Notes: generated by a model not told the origin, from the sequence alone. A stretch of 64,000 bases of DNA from Magicicada septendecula (GCA_034769895.1 CM068367.1:707204885-707268884), one strand, 5' to 3'; counted from the stretch's first letter, positions 45,525 through 59,200 are shown. A program made the numbers and translations.

Positions 45525-46547
45525 CTAGTTCTCCGCTTCTTCACTCTTATCTTTCTTTGCGTAATATGGTTTTAATTGTCTTATATTGAATTTGCCACGG
45601 ATTTTGTTTTCATTGTGGCAGTCAACCAAGACATAAGTAGATTCTCCTAGAGCTTCTTTAATTTTAAAAGGTCCAGCGTATAATTCGCAAAATTTCTCAA
45701 TTTTTCTTTGCATCGCATCAGACTGGTAATGCGTACGCACTAATACTAAGTCTCCCAATTGAAATTTCGTCAGTTTACATGCTTCGTTTACTCGCTTAGC
45801 ATGTCGCTCTCTTTTTTGTTTAATTCTCACAAAGATTCGGTGGCTATCTACTGACTCGTCTTTTGATTCGGCGTTTCCTTTTATGAATCTTTCCCACACG
45901 CGATTCGGCTTTCTTCCGTGTTGCGCTTCGTATGGCGTTACCTCTATCGTATCATGGTAAACTTCGTTGATACAGCATTCTATTGTATTTATGAACTTAG
46001 ACCACTTCGTATGTTGATCCCCAACGAATATTCTGAACAAGTTTCCTAGTTGTCTATTGATACGCTCGGCAAGGTTTGTACATGGGTTTCTTATTGCAGT
46101 ATACTTAGGTATGATCCCAAGCTCATCCAGTCCTTTGATCCATTGTTTTGATGTGAATTGGGTGCCGTTGTCTGTTAGTATTGCCTTCGGCTTCCCAAAT
46201 TCATTTACATATTGTTGGAGTCTACGAAGCGTAGCTATTGTTGTGGCTCTTCTGAGTGTGTATAATTTTACGTACTTGGTGAAGTTGTCTACTATTACCA
46301 AAATATATCTTACTCCTGCTGCTGCGGTTGGAAGAGGTCCATAGAAATCACCGCTAATCAAATCGCCTTTCGCCGTTGGTACCAATGGTTTAGTACCACC
46401 AAATAGGTTACGATTGTTTGTATCCTTACATCTTTGGCACGTGTCACACGTTTTTACATATTCCTGTACACGTTTTGTCATCTGGTCAAAAGTGAAATGC
46501 TCCTGTAGTAGCTTTGTGCATTTTTTACTACCAACATGACCGTACAT
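45525..46547 (-). CDS. Integrase region of pol, unit 4
   Basis: The 340-residue protein is unchanged from the other units. Confidence 0.9.
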   Translation of the reverse strand: MYGHVGSKKCTKLLQEHFTFDQMTKRVQEYVKTCDTCQRCKDTNNRNLFGGTKPLVPTAKGDLISGDFYGPLPTAAAGVRYILVIVDNFTKYVKLYTLRRATTIATLRRLQQYVNEFGKPKAILTDNGTQFTSKQWIKGLDELGIIPKYTAIRNPCTNLAERINRQLGNLFRIFVGDQHTKWSKFINTIECCINEVYHDTIEVTPYEAQHGRKPNRVWERFIKGNAESKDESVDSHRIFVRIKQKRERHAKRVNEACKLTKFQLGDLVLVRTHYQSDAMQRKIEKFCELYAGPFKIKEALGESTYVLVDCHNENKIRGKFNIRQLKPYYAKKDKSEEAEN

Positions 46548-46616
46548 TCTATGTATGTCTTCAATGAGTCCATCCGTAACGCTTTCCGGTACGTATAGCT
46601 TCCATTTTCCCTTACA

Positions 46617-47039
46617 TTATCTATATAATTTATTATTAATACATTTATAAAATTTACGCAACTTATTACTACCATTTGTCGTCAGATCAGTTATTATCTG
46701 TCGTAATTTCTTGTCTTCCGACTGGTACATTTCGATGTTTTTAAGTATCTTGCTCACCTCCTTACTCATCTTAATTGTTATGTGATTTATTTGATATTCA
46801 AAACTATCGTCGACTGGGTCTTTCTCTGTCATATCTTCTGGATATCGACTCAACATGTCAGCGACGATATTTTCCTTCCCCTTGCAGTGTAGGATGCCGA
46901 AGTTGTATTCCTGAATGCTGAGTATCCAGCGTGTGATCCTCGAGTTATTCAGGTGACATTTACTCATAAAGATTAATGCTTTATTGTCCGTTATTATAGT
47001 CAAAGGCTGTCCCAGAATGTAGATTCGAAATTTCTCCAA
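46617..47039 (-). pseudogene. RNase H C-terminal fragment, unit 4
   Basis: Differs from units 1-3 by Asp48 to Gly (EYNFGILHC), a change shared only with unit 5. The terminal TAA is unchanged. Confidence 0.85.
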
Positions 47040-47053
47040 GCACCTAACTATGC

Positions 47054-48748
47054 TTAGCAGCTCCTTTTCCGTCGTAAAGTAATTTCGTTCAGCTCCGATG
47101 TTTCCGTCATCATCCAGCTGATATAACTGACCTCCATATTACTCCATATTAAATTACTCGCATCACACTGCAGGAAATATCTCTTATTGATCTTTGGAAA
47201 ACTCAATATGACGGTGTCGATAAGTAGATCCTTAACTTCTTGGAAACACCGGTCAAGATCGGGCGTCCAATTAAACTTCTTACCTTTTTTGAGTAAATCT
47301 AACAAAGGTTGTGTTGTTTTTGCGTACTTGTTAGTAAACTTATTGTAAAAATTTGTAAGACCCAGGAATCCCTTTAATTGCTTTTGATTCTTTGGGGTTG
47401 GGAACTTCCTGATCGCCGCTACCTTCTCCTCGGTTGCACGTATACCGTTTGTAGTTAATTGGTACCCAAGGTATGCGATTTCTTTGCGGAAAAATTGTGA
47501 CTTCTCCAAATTTATCGTTGGGTTTGCCGTTAATAGGTTTACGAGCAATGTTTCAATGTCTTCCAGATGTGTTCGTATATTATTTGAATAACACAGACAA
47601 TCGTCGACGTATATGATAGTGCTTTCCTTCACTCTGTCCGTTAAGGCAATAGCCAAAACTCTCGTCAGGGCGGCGGAACTGGTGCTTAGTCCAAATGGTG
47701 TGACGGTGTATCTGTAACATTTACCTTCATAGAGAAACGCTGTGTAATTTCGGCACTGTTGTTTCAACGGGACTTGCCAGAAGCTACTCGTTAGATCAAT
47801 CGTTGACAAGTATTTCATATTGCTGCATCTTGCTAAAATCTCTTGAATGGGAGTCGGTCCTTCGTAATCCGGGACTGTCACGCTATTTATTCTTCTTGCA
47901 TCCAAACACAGTCGCACATTTCCATCCTTTTTGATTACTGTGACCATTGGATTAACATACGGGCTATTACATCTCTCTATCACGCCATACCTTAACATTT
48001 TGCTGATTTCGGCGTCCACCTTTTCCTTGTATGCTATCGGGATTGGCCACCCGCGTTGGAAATATGGTGTTTCATCAGTCACCTTGAACTCATGTTCATA
48101 GCAATCCATTCGTCCTGGACTCTCCCGAAATAAATTTTTACATTTTAGCAAGATTCTTCTAAGTTCCTCTCTCGTCGCCTCATCTTCACATGTCATACTG
48201 TCAACTTTCTCATTAATCCTTCTTTCGATCCCGTCCAAGTCTTCTTCTACTAGTTCCATGTGTATGATAGGTAATTGCAGTTCCTGTTCACCAGTCCTCC
48301 CTCTGAATTCGACGGTTCCCTTATTCATATCAATAACACATCCCTCTTCTTTTAAAAAACTAATACCTAGTATGCAGTCCCTAATTAAATTCGGTATTAC
48401 TAAGAAAACACAATCTAACTTAACATTATCAATAATAATTTCGCACATAATTTGCTTACGGATTAATTTTGACTTCCCGCCAACTGCACTTACGATTAGT
48501 GTGTTATTCATGCGGAGTTCCTCGTAAGGGCGCAAGCGTTGTTTAAAGAATTCAAATAGCATTTGTAAATTCATTTCACCGGGTTGGGACATCTGTCCCC
48601 TCGCCCTTGTCTCTGAATCTCTCGCGCTGACGTCGTCGCTTGGCGTCGTACTCTCCTCCTGTCCTTCTATATTCAATTCGTTGTTGATATCAAACTCCTG
48701 GCTTTCGGGATTATTAGTCGCCATTCTTGACTCACTTTGCGTAATCAT
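47054..48748 (-). CDS. Truncated gag-pro-reverse transcriptase, unit 4
   Basis: 564 codons. It has a private Arg4 to Gln change and carries EFD at 18-20 and Ser357 as in units 1, 5 and 6. It shares the silent ATTCAATTC variant near 48670 with unit 1 only. Confidence 0.9.
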   Translation of the reverse strand: MITQSESRMATNNPESQEFDINNELNIEGQEESTTPSDDVSARDSETRARGQMSQPGEMNLQMLFEFFKQRLRPYEELRMNNTLIVSAVGGKSKLIRKQIMCEIIIDNVKLDCVFLVIPNLIRDCILGISFLKEEGCVIDMNKGTVEFRGRTGEQELQLPIIHMELVEEDLDGIERRINEKVDSMTCEDEATREELRRILLKCKNLFRESPGRMDCYEHEFKVTDETPYFQRGWPIPIAYKEKVDAEISKMLRYGVIERCNSPYVNPMVTVIKKDGNVRLCLDARRINSVTVPDYEGPTPIQEILARCSNMKYLSTIDLTSSFWQVPLKQQCRNYTAFLYEGKCYRYTVTPFGLSTSSAALTRVLAIALTDRVKESTIIYVDDCLCYSNNIRTHLEDIETLLVNLLTANPTINLEKSQFFRKEIAYLGYQLTTNGIRATEEKVAAIRKFPTPKNQKQLKGFLGLTNFYNKFTNKYAKTTQPLLDLLKKGKKFNWTPDLDRCFQEVKDLLIDTVILSFPKINKRYFLQCDASNLIWSNMEVSYISWMMTETSELNEITLRRKRSC

Positions 48749-48905
48749 TCAGAGTTATTTTGGTTTATAATAATCTGTCTTATATTAGTACTTATACTAT
48801 TGTTCTGTCAAACTACAAACTACTCTAGCTTACCGCTGCCTGCACTTAACCAGCTTATTAATAAGAATTGACCTTATTAATCGGCATTCAGGTTGGGCGC
48901 CATAT

Positions 48906-51900
48906 ATTACGTTATGCCTATTGATTAATTAATATTCAATTCAATTAATCAATATTTGGTTGCCCTACAGGTTAGTTTGTCTAGTTCCTGCAATATTAAT
49001 CTTATCATGCAGCCATATAACGTTAATAGGGGTGTTCCTATTAATCAAGTGTTAATTAATAAATTTTGATCAAATTATTCAAATAGGTAATCGACAATGC
49101 TATCAATCAAGTGGTCTAATTATCAATAAAGAGTGATTAATCTTGTCTTCTACTACTACATAAAACTTCAAGAATTAAAACATTTATGAATATGGTATCT
49201 GTTAAATTATATTGAGTCTAAATCATTAATTGTGGATTTTACTTTGAAAGAATTGTCTTGTATGCCAGGTCTTAAAATAAATTAACTCAACACTATCGAA
49301 TCCATTATAAATTAAATTTATTATAATAATGCATGTTGCACGTATTCATTGCATAAAAGAAATTATGTAACAAGAGTATATACTACTATTTCAAAGAGAT
49401 AATTAAACTCTATAACATATCTAAAATATCTGAAAGAAAAACAATCAAATGCTTACACATACTCGTGTGTAGTTATTGTATCATGAAATAAGACATAGTT
49501 GATGACGTTAAGAACTATCAATGTTGCGTGCTTAAGATTTGCACTAAGTGATATACTTCGTAACATATTTAAACACATATACACATGAAATACTCATATA
49601 CCTGCAGTAAACATATTAAACACATACACATCTGAAATACTCATATAACTACACTAATAAGATAATACATATGTAATATTCTATAAGAGTGTTTATTCTT
49701 AACCATGGATTCGTATTTATAATGGGTCTATTTTGAAATATCTCAGGCAGTTAGTTCTAAGTGACAGGTCAGCGGTATTACGATAAACTAGGAATTATAA
49801 TAAATGGTTATTTTGGTACATTACTCAAGTCATCGTAGTGTCTCGCTCCCGTTGCATGTGTCCGCTTGGATCCGCTGGGTGACGATTGATGCTGGTCCTG
49901 GAACCACTCGTAACTCGCACTTCCAATTGTTATAAGTACATTGTTTCGGAACGCTAGTTCGCACTTCATGAAATCCGTTATAAGTTTTTATAATGTTATT
50001 ACAGTTTAAGTCGCGATACTTGCGCTAAGGATTATATTGTCTATTCGTATCGCGTCAGTCTATTTATGCGTACTTTAGTTCGATACTTCCACGCACTTTG
50101 GTATTGTTTAAATACATGTTCGACTCTTCCGTAACGCCTAGATTGATTTCAAGTTCATTAGACGCATATAAAACATCATCGGCACTTGTCTCTATTCTAC
50201 GAAATAATTTTGTATCACAAATTAAGTCTTATGTTGTATACCGATTCATTTCGTTTATAAAGAGTTCAAGTATATTACTACTGCATTATACAACTTCTTA
50301 CGGCACTAACTGTATTAGTGTAATACTTAGAGTTTTACAAAGTTCATTAGTCGCGCATCGTCGCGAATACTACTGTTTCGGCTCAACGTTTCAAGTCTTA
50401 CTCCCGAACTTCCACGAATACCGAACACCAGTTTGAATATCACAAAACAAAATTTTTATGGAAACTGAGAGAAAATTAGTGTAATACTGCGAGAGCGTCT
50501 CCTCTTGCATACAGTTTTTATGCCCTTCGCTTTCCCACTCTCGCTACTCCTTCAACGCTTCATTTTCCCACCAAAATAGTTCTGATAGGACAATTGCTCG
50601 GATTTCCCTCGGTACTCTTGCCTCTAGTCTGTGATTCTTGTGAATTCTCCACCCAGCGCCGTTTGGAGAGGGACGTTCTTCTTCGGGATTTGTTCTCTGG
50701 TCGTCGGTTCCCTTCGAGACCATCCCCTACAGTTACTCCCTTCTGAATCCTCGTTTCTAATTGTCTGGCTGGCTTCTCTACTTGAATTTCTCATAGTCCA
50801 CGTTGACATGACGAGTTGCTGTCATCAGGACGTTGCCACTTTCTCGGAATCTGCATCGAGACCTTGCTACTGAAGTCACATCTGCCCCTTTTGGTGTAGC
50901 GTGTCGAAATAAAGTATTGTTCGGACTCTGACGACTTCCTCTAGCGAACTTACGGGTGGCAAACATCTGTGTACGTCGCAGACGCCTCCTTGTCTCCTGC
51001 ACAGCATGAAAACAAGCTTCCCGTGGTCCTACTACATTGTCCGTGCTCCAGCTATTGTTTTTTAGTAAGTTTCACATATGCTTGGAACAATGCTCTTAGC
51101 TAGGCCTATATATTCTCTCGCTACTGAAACGGATGCAAGGGTAATGTTCCTTTGTCATATTTGTAAAGTCAAGTGCTCCCACGCACGACCCTTTTCGTCG
51201 TAACACGTGTTGCAGCACGCTTTGTCTTTTAAACGGCTTTTATGTCATTTAAGTAGAAAGGAAAGGTTTGCTCCTTCCGTCGCTCACCCTCGAACAATGC
51301 TAACTCGTGTCACTCGTGACGGGCTCTAATTTCTGGCGTATCTCCCTCGGAATATCAAAAAAACAAATTCAAAAAAATTTTCAAAGCAATAAGTACGTTA
51401 TAGAGTCCCCAATTTGGGTACGTCGTGAAGACTCGCGAAACGAGACACCAAAATTCACGCCCTTGCTTGCATACTATCATCGAGTGTGTTGGTCATCTCC
51501 CATTGGAGCAAGTATAGTGACCTACATATTCCTTCCGTCTGACCTACTGTCCTAACTAACTGTTTTCTTGGTTTACCCTGAGTATTGAATTTATTGCTTT
51601 TTAAATTGAAATACGAATCCATTCACAATGATATACATAGTTATGGAATGAGCTTATGCTTTAGTGTGTTAATTGATTAACCTCTACATACATCAAAGAA
51701 ATAAATAGCAATTAACTTACCTACAGGCTATTCTTTAGCCTGATTGTGCATACGATCATTACCTATATACAGTGTGAATAGTTATTGTTATTAGCTACTC
51801 ACGAACATTACTAAAATTTATTGCTCCTTTCACAATTACTCGTTATTAATTTTAAAACATGATACATTTATATTACAACCATTCATTGCTATTCTTATCA

Positions 51901-52705
51901 TTAGGTGATTCGAAACCTAGCTTTATTGAATACATGTATAAAATATTTACAACAAATTAAATTAAATGTGTACAATTGTAAAATTCAAATTAATTCACCT
52001 CGTAATCGTTCCGTCTATGTTTATAATAAATTTTCTTCACAAAATTTAATCTTAGCAATTTATTGCTGCTACTTTATTGCTATTACGCAACTCAGTTGCT
52101 CGTACTTCCCCTTCAAACGCTACTTTTAGTTTCATCATAATGATATAACAAATACATTTATCAATTAATATACAATTTCTATATTACATAGTATCATACT
52201 TTGTATTGCTAGTTATTATCAATACAAGTTCAAATTGACCAAGACAACTCTGAATGAACCACTCCGTAGGTTGCGTTCGCGCCTACTACAAATACCTTCC
52301 TCATTTAGGTTTATCACTCTTTTGTTTCATCGTTTTTACCTTTGTCTGTTCTCAAACCACACATTTTTTCCTTCTCTTCTTGTCTTTGTGACGTTTTGAT
52401 TACTGCTCCCATAGTTGTATAGTAATGAAGTTTACATATATATACAATTGGTTATTACATACATTTATTAATATTCCATTTTCTTCCTTAATTAATACCA
52501 TTCTTGTATCAACCCATTATAATTGATACGCTTAATTTACTATCATCTAGTTATCTGCTAATCTACCATTCTTATATTAATGTTTCATATGAAGGTTATA
52601 TTTAATTTACACAACTCAGTCTATCGACAACAGTTACGAATTGGGGTACGTTGTCATTGTAAATCCTTGTCAACCGGTCCTATGGTGAATGACCGCTTTC
52701 ACACT
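48906..52705 (-). repeat. LTR-like block shared by units 4 and 5
   Basis: It carries GGGTC near 49723 and TTAATATTC near 48928, as in unit 2. Private changes include CATATAACT near 49643, CGCACGACC near 51183, ACTCGTGAC near 51312, an interrupted A run near 51364 and GAGACACC near 51443. The change near 51312 helps create an 82-codon + strand ORF (51307-51555) that I do not consider real. Confidence 0.75.
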
Positions 52706-52892
52706 CTCCTCCCTTCTTCGTCCGCAACCTTTTAGCGGCGTTGTACATTTAAAGATGTTTACAACTTGTCTATCACCAGTAGGGGTTTTGGATCTTCCCC
52801 CTCTCTCTGTTTGTTTACAACTCTCACTTGGCCGTCGACCCTAATTCTACCCATACGCACTCTATAACAAACACTTTCACCTTGCATGTATA

Positions 52893-53915
52893 CTAGTTCT
52901 CCGCTTCTTCACTCTTATCTTTCTTTGCGTAATATGGTTTTAATTGTCTTATATTGAATTTGCCACGGATTTTGTTTTCATTGTGGCAGTCAACCAAGAC
53001 ATAAGTAGATTCTCCTAGAGCTTCTTTAATTTTAAAAGGTCCAGCGTATAATTCGCAAAATTTCTCAATTTTTCTTTGCATCGCATCAGACTGGTAATGC
53101 GTACGCACTAATACTAAGTCTCCCAATTGAAATTTCGTCAGTTTACATGCTTCGTTTACTCGCTTAGCATGTCGCTCTCTTTTTTGTTTAATTCTCACAA
53201 AGATTCGGTGGCTATCTACTGACTCGTCTTTTGATTCGGCGTTTCCTTTTATGAATCTTTCCCACACGCGATTCGGCTTTCTTCCGTGTTGCGCTTCGTA
53301 TGGCGTTACCTCTATCGTATCATGGTAAACTTCGTTGATACAGCATTCTATTGTATTTATGAACTTAGACCACTTCGTATGTTGATCCCCAACGAATATT
53401 CTGAACAAGTTTCCTAGTTGTCTATTGATACGCTCGGCAAGGTTTGTACATGGGTTTCTTATTGCAGTATACTTAGGTATGATCCCAAGCTCATCCAGTC
53501 CTTTGATCCATTGTTTTGATGTGAATTGGGTGCCGTTGTCTGTTAGTATTGCCTTCGGCTTCCCAAATTCATTTACATATTGTTGGAGTCTACGAAGCGT
53601 AGCTATTGTTGTGGCTCTTCTGAGTGTGTATAATTTTACGTACTTGGTGAAGTTGTCTACTATTACCAAAATATATCTTACTCCTGCTGCTGCGGTTGGA
53701 AGAGGTCCATAGAAATCACCGCTAATCAAATCGCCTTTCGCCGTTGGTACCAATGGTTTAGTACCACCAAATAGGTTACGATTGTTTGTATCCTTACATC
53801 TTTGGCACGTGTCACACGTTTTTACATATTCCTGTACACGTTTTGTCATCTGGTCAAAAGTGAAATGCTCCTGTAGTAGCTTTGTGCATTTTTTACTACC
53901 AACATGACCGTACAT
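52893..53915 (-). CDS. Integrase region of pol, unit 5
   Basis: The protein is unchanged from the other units, with the same stop upstream. Confidence 0.9.
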   Translation of the reverse strand: MYGHVGSKKCTKLLQEHFTFDQMTKRVQEYVKTCDTCQRCKDTNNRNLFGGTKPLVPTAKGDLISGDFYGPLPTAAAGVRYILVIVDNFTKYVKLYTLRRATTIATLRRLQQYVNEFGKPKAILTDNGTQFTSKQWIKGLDELGIIPKYTAIRNPCTNLAERINRQLGNLFRIFVGDQHTKWSKFINTIECCINEVYHDTIEVTPYEAQHGRKPNRVWERFIKGNAESKDESVDSHRIFVRIKQKRERHAKRVNEACKLTKFQLGDLVLVRTHYQSDAMQRKIEKFCELYAGPFKIKEALGESTYVLVDCHNENKIRGKFNIRQLKPYYAKKDKSEEAEN

Positions 53916-53984
53916 TCTATGTATGTCTTCAATGAGTCCATCCGTAACGCTTTCCGGTACGTATAGCTTCCATTTTCCCTTACA

Positions 53985-54407
53985 TTATCTATATAATTTA
54001 TTATTAATACATTTATAAAATTTACGCAACTTATTACTACCATTTGTCGTCAGATCAGTTATTATCTGTCGTAATTTCTTGTCTTCCGACTGGTACATTT
54101 CGATGTTTTTAAGTATCTTGCTCACCTCCTTACTCATCTTAATTGTTATGTGATTTATTTGATATTCAAAACTATCGTCGACTGGGTCTTTCTCTGTCAT
54201 ATCTTCTGGATATCGACTCAACATGTCAGCGACGATATTTTCCTTCCCCTTGCAGTGTAGGATGCCGAAGTTGTATTCCTGAATGCTGAGTATCCAGCGT
54301 GTGATCCTCGAGTTATTCAGGTGACATTTACTCATAAAGATTAATGCTTTATTGTCCGTTATTATAGTCAAAGGCTGTCCCAGAATGTAGATTCGAAATT
54401 TCTCCAA
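53985..54407 (-). pseudogene. RNase H C-terminal fragment, unit 5
   Basis: Carries Gly48, shared with unit 4; otherwise the same as the others. Confidence 0.85.
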
Positions 54408-54421
54408 GCACCTAACTATGC

Positions 54422-56116
54422 TTAGCAGCTCCTTTTCCGTCGTAAAGTAATTTCGTTCAGCTCCGATGTTTCCGTCATCATCCAGCTGATATAACTGACC
54501 TCCATATTACTCCATATTAAATTACTCGCATCACACTGCAGGAAATATCTCTTATTGATCTTTGGAAAACTCAATATGACGGTGTCGATAAGTAGATCCT
54601 TAACTTCTTGGAAACACCGGTCAAGATCGGGCGTCCAATTAAACTTCTTACCTTTTTTGAGTAAATCTAACAAAGGTTGTGTTGTTTTTGCGTACTTGTT
54701 AGTAAACTTATTGTAAAAATTTGTAAGACCCAGGAATCCCTTTAATTGCTTTTGATTCTTTGGGGTTGGGAACTTCCTGATCGCCGCTACCTTCTCCTCG
54801 GTTGCACGTATACCGTTTGTAGTTAATTGGTACCCAAGGTATGCGATTTCTTTGCGGAAAAATTGTGACTTCTCCAAATTTATCGTTGGGTTTGCCGTTA
54901 ATAGGTTTACGAGCAATGTTTCAATGTCTTCCAGATGTGTTCGTATATTATTTGAATAACACAGACAATCGTCGACGTATATGATAGTGCTTTCCTTCAC
55001 TCTGTCCGTTAAGGCAATAGCCAAAACTCTCGTCAGGGCGGCGGAACTGGTGCTTAGTCCAAATGGTGTGACGGTGTATCTGTAACATTTACCTTCATAG
55101 AGAAACGCTGTGTAATTTCGGCACTGTTGTTTCAACGGGACTTGCCAGAAGCTACTCGTTAGATCAATCGTTGACAAGTATTTCATATTGCTGCATCTTG
55201 CTAAAATCTCTTGAATGGGAGTCGGTCCTTCGTAATCCGGGACTGTCACGCTATTTATTCTTCTTGCATCCAAACACAGTCGCACATTTCCATCCTTTTT
55301 GATTACTGTGACCATTGGATTAACATACGGGCTATTACATCTCTCTATCACGCCATACCTTAACATTTTGCTGATTTCGGCGTCCACCTTTTCCTTGTAT
55401 GCTATCGGGATTGGCCACCCGCGTTGGAAATATGGTGTTTCATCAGTCACCTTGAACTCATGTTCATAGCAATCCATTCGTCCTGGACTCTCCCGAAATA
55501 AATTTTTACATTTTAGCAAGATTCTTCTAAGTTCCTCTCTCGTCGCCTCATCTTCACATGTCATACTGTCAACTTTCTCATTAATCCTTCTTTCGATCCC
55601 GTCCAAGTCTTCTTCTACTAGTTCCATGTGTATGATAGGTAATTGCAGTTCCTGTTCACCAGTCCTCCCTCTGAATTCGACGGTTCCCTTATTCATATCA
55701 ATAACACATCCCTCTTCTTTTAAAAAACTAATACCTAGTATGCAGTCCCTAATTAAATTCGGTATTACTAAGAAAACACAATCTAACTTAACATTATCAA
55801 TAATAATTTCGCACATAATTTGCTTACGGATTAATTTTGACTTCCCGCCAACTGCACTTACGATTAGTGTGTTATTCATGCGGAGTTCCTCGTAAGGGCG
55901 CAAGCGTTGTTTAAAGAATTCAAATAGCATTTGTAAATTCATTTCACCGGGTTGGGACATCTGTCCCCTCGCCCTTGTCTCTGAATCTCTCGCGCTGACG
56001 TCGTCGCTTGGCGTCGTACTCTCCTCCTGTCCTTCTATATTCAACTCGTTGTTGATATCAAACTCCTGGCTTTCGGGATTATTAGTCGCCATTCTTGACT
56101 CACTTCGCGTAATCAT
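54422..56116 (-). CDS. Truncated gag-pro-reverse transcriptase, unit 5
   Basis: 564 codons with Arg4, EFD at 18-20, Ser357 and an intact YVDD; the same protein as unit 6. Confidence 0.9.
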   Translation of the reverse strand: MITRSESRMATNNPESQEFDINNELNIEGQEESTTPSDDVSARDSETRARGQMSQPGEMNLQMLFEFFKQRLRPYEELRMNNTLIVSAVGGKSKLIRKQIMCEIIIDNVKLDCVFLVIPNLIRDCILGISFLKEEGCVIDMNKGTVEFRGRTGEQELQLPIIHMELVEEDLDGIERRINEKVDSMTCEDEATREELRRILLKCKNLFRESPGRMDCYEHEFKVTDETPYFQRGWPIPIAYKEKVDAEISKMLRYGVIERCNSPYVNPMVTVIKKDGNVRLCLDARRINSVTVPDYEGPTPIQEILARCSNMKYLSTIDLTSSFWQVPLKQQCRNYTAFLYEGKCYRYTVTPFGLSTSSAALTRVLAIALTDRVKESTIIYVDDCLCYSNNIRTHLEDIETLLVNLLTANPTINLEKSQFFRKEIAYLGYQLTTNGIRATEEKVAAIRKFPTPKNQKQLKGFLGLTNFYNKFTNKYAKTTQPLLDLLKKGKKFNWTPDLDRCFQEVKDLLIDTVILSFPKINKRYFLQCDASNLIWSNMEVSYISWMMTETSELNEITLRRKRSC

Positions 56117-56273
56117 TCAGAGTTATTTTGGTTTATAATAATCTGTCTTATATTAGTACTTATACTATTGTTCTGTCAAACTACAAACTACTCTAGCTTA
56201 CCGCTGCCTGCACTTAACCAGCTTATTAATAAGAATTGACCTTATTAATCGGCATTCAGGTTGGGCGCCATAT

Positions 56274-59200
56274 ATTACGTTATGCCTATTGATTAATTAA
56301 CATTCAATTCAATTAATCAATATTTGGTTGCCCTACAGGTTAGTTTGTCTAGTTCCTGCAATATTAATCTTATCATGCAGCCATATAACGTTAATAGGGG
56401 TGTTCCTATTAATCAAGTGTTAATTAATAAATTTTGATCAAATTATTCAAATAGGTAATCGACAATGCTATCAATCAAGTGGTCTAATTATCAATAAAGA
56501 GTGATTAATCTTGTCTTCTACTACTACATAAAACTTCAAGAATTAAAACATTTATGAATATGGTATCTGTTAAATTATATTGAGTCTAAATCATTAATTG
56601 TGGATTTTACTTTGAAAGAATTGTCTTGTATGCCAGGTCTTAAAATAAATTAACTCAACACTATCGAATCCATTATAAATTAAATTTATTATAATAATGC
56701 ATGTTGCACGTATTCATTGCATAAAAGAAATTATGTAACAAGAGTATATACTACTATTTCAAAGAGATAATTAAACTCTATAACATATCTAAAATATCTG
56801 AAAGAAAAACAATCAAATGCTTACACATACTCGTGTGTAGTTATTGTATCATGAAATAAGACATAGTTGATGACGTTAAGAACTATCAATGTTGCGTGCT
56901 TAAGATTTGCACTAAGTGATATACTTCGTAACATATTTAAACACATATACACATGAAATACTCATATACCTGCAGTAAACATATTAAACACATACACATC
57001 TGAAATACTCATATACCTACACTAATAAGATAATACATATGTAATATTCTATAAGAGTGTTTATTCTTAACCATGGATTCGTATTTATAATGGCTCTATT
57101 TTGAAATATCTCAGGCAGTTAGTTCTAAGTGACAGGTCAGCGGTATTACGATAAACTAGGAATTATAATAAATGGTTATTTTGGTACATTACTCAAGTCA
57201 TCGTAGTGTCTCGCTCCCGTTGCATGTGTCCGCTTGGATCCGCTGGGTGACGATTGATGCTGGTCCTGGAACCACTCGTAACTCGCACTTCCAATTGTTA
57301 TAAGTACATTGTTTCGGAACGCTAGTTCGCACTTCATGAAATCCGTTATAAGTTTTTATAATGTTATTACAGTTTAAGTCGCGATACTTGCGCTAAGGAT
57401 TATATTGTCTATTCGTATCGCGTCAGTCTATTTATGCGTACTTTAGTTCGATACTTCCACGCACTTTGGTATTGTTTAAATACATGTTCGACTCTTCCGT
57501 AACGCCTAGATTGATTTCAAGTTCATTAGACGCATATAAAACATCATCGGCACTTGTCTCTATTCTACGAAATAATTTTGTATCACAAATTAAGTCTTAT
57601 GTTGTATACCGATTCATTTCGTTTATAAAGAGTTCAAGTATATTACTACTGCATTATACAACTTCTTACGGCACTAACTGTATTAGTGTAATACTTAGAG
57701 TTTTACAAAGTTCATTAGTCGCGCATCGTCGCGAATACTACTGTTTCGGCTCAACGTTTCAAGTCTTACTCCCGAACTTCCACGAATACCGAACACCAGT
57801 TTGAATATCACAAAACAAAATTTTTATGGAAACTGAGAGAAAATTAGTGTAATACTGCGAGATCGTCTCCTCTTGCATACAGTTTTTATGCCCTTCGCTT
57901 TCCCACTCTCGCTACTCCTTCAACGCTTCATTTTCCCACCAAAATAGTTCTGATAGGACAATTGCTCGGATTTCCCTCGGTACTCTTGCCTCTAGTCTGT
58001 GATTCTTGTGAATTCTCCACCCAGCGCCGTTTGGAGAGGGACGTTCTTCTTCGGGATTTGTTCTCTGGTCGTCGGTTCCCTTCGAGACCATCCCTTACAG
58101 TTACTCCCTTCTGAATCCTCGTTTCTAATTGTCTGGCTGGCTTCTCTACTTGAATTTCTCATAGTCCACGTTGACATGACGAGTTGCTGTCATCAGGACG
58201 TTGCCACTTTCTCGGAATCTGCATCGAGACCTTGCTACTGAAGTCACATCTGCCCCTTTTGGTGTAGCGTGTCGAAATAAAGTATTGTTCGGACTCTGAC
58301 AACTTCCTCTAGCGAACTTACGGGTGGCAAACATCTGTGTACGTCGCAGACGCCTCCTTGTCTCCTGCACAGCATGAAAACAAGCTTCCCGTGGTCCTAC
58401 TACATTGTCCGTGCTCCAGCTATTGTTTTTTAGTAAGTTTCACATATGCTTGGAACAATGCTCTTAGCTAGGCCTATATATTCTCTCGCTACTGAAACGG
58501 ATGCAAGGGTAATGTTCCTTTGTCATATTTGTAAAGTCAAGTGCTCCCACGCATGACCCTTTTCGTCGTAACACGTGTTGCAGCACGCTTTATCTTTTAA
58601 ACGGCTTTTATGTCATTTAAGTAGAAAGGAAAGGTTTGCTCCTTCCGTCGCTCACCCTCGAACAATGCTAACTCGTGTCACTCTTGACGGGCTCTAATTT
58701 CTGGCGTATCTCCCTCGGAATATCAAAAAAAAAAATTCAAAAAAATTTTCAAAGCAATAAGTACGTTATAGAGTCCCCAATTTGGGTACGTCGTGAAGAC
58801 TCGCGAAACGAGGCACCCAAATTCACGCCCTTGCTTGCATACTATCATCGAGTGTGTTGGTCATCTCCCATTGGAGCAAGTATAGTGACCTACATATTCC
58901 TTCCGTCTGACCTACTGTCCTAACTAACTGTTTTCTTGGTTTACCCTGAGTATTGAATTTATTGCTTTTTAAATTGAAATACGAATCCATTCACAATGAT
59001 ATACATAGTTATGGAATGAGCTTATGCTTTAGTGTGTTAATTGATTAACCTCTACATACATCAAAGAAATAAATAGCAATTAACTTACCTACAGGCTATT
59101 CTTTAGCCTGATTGTGCATACGATCATTACCTATATACAGTGTGAATAGTTATTGTTATTAGCTACTCACGAACATTACTAAAATTTATTGCTCCTTTCA

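Noticed and set aside
51307-51555. 82-codon + strand ORF present only in units 5 and 6
   Set aside because: It depends on small length differences in an A-rich run within the LTR and is absent from the other units.
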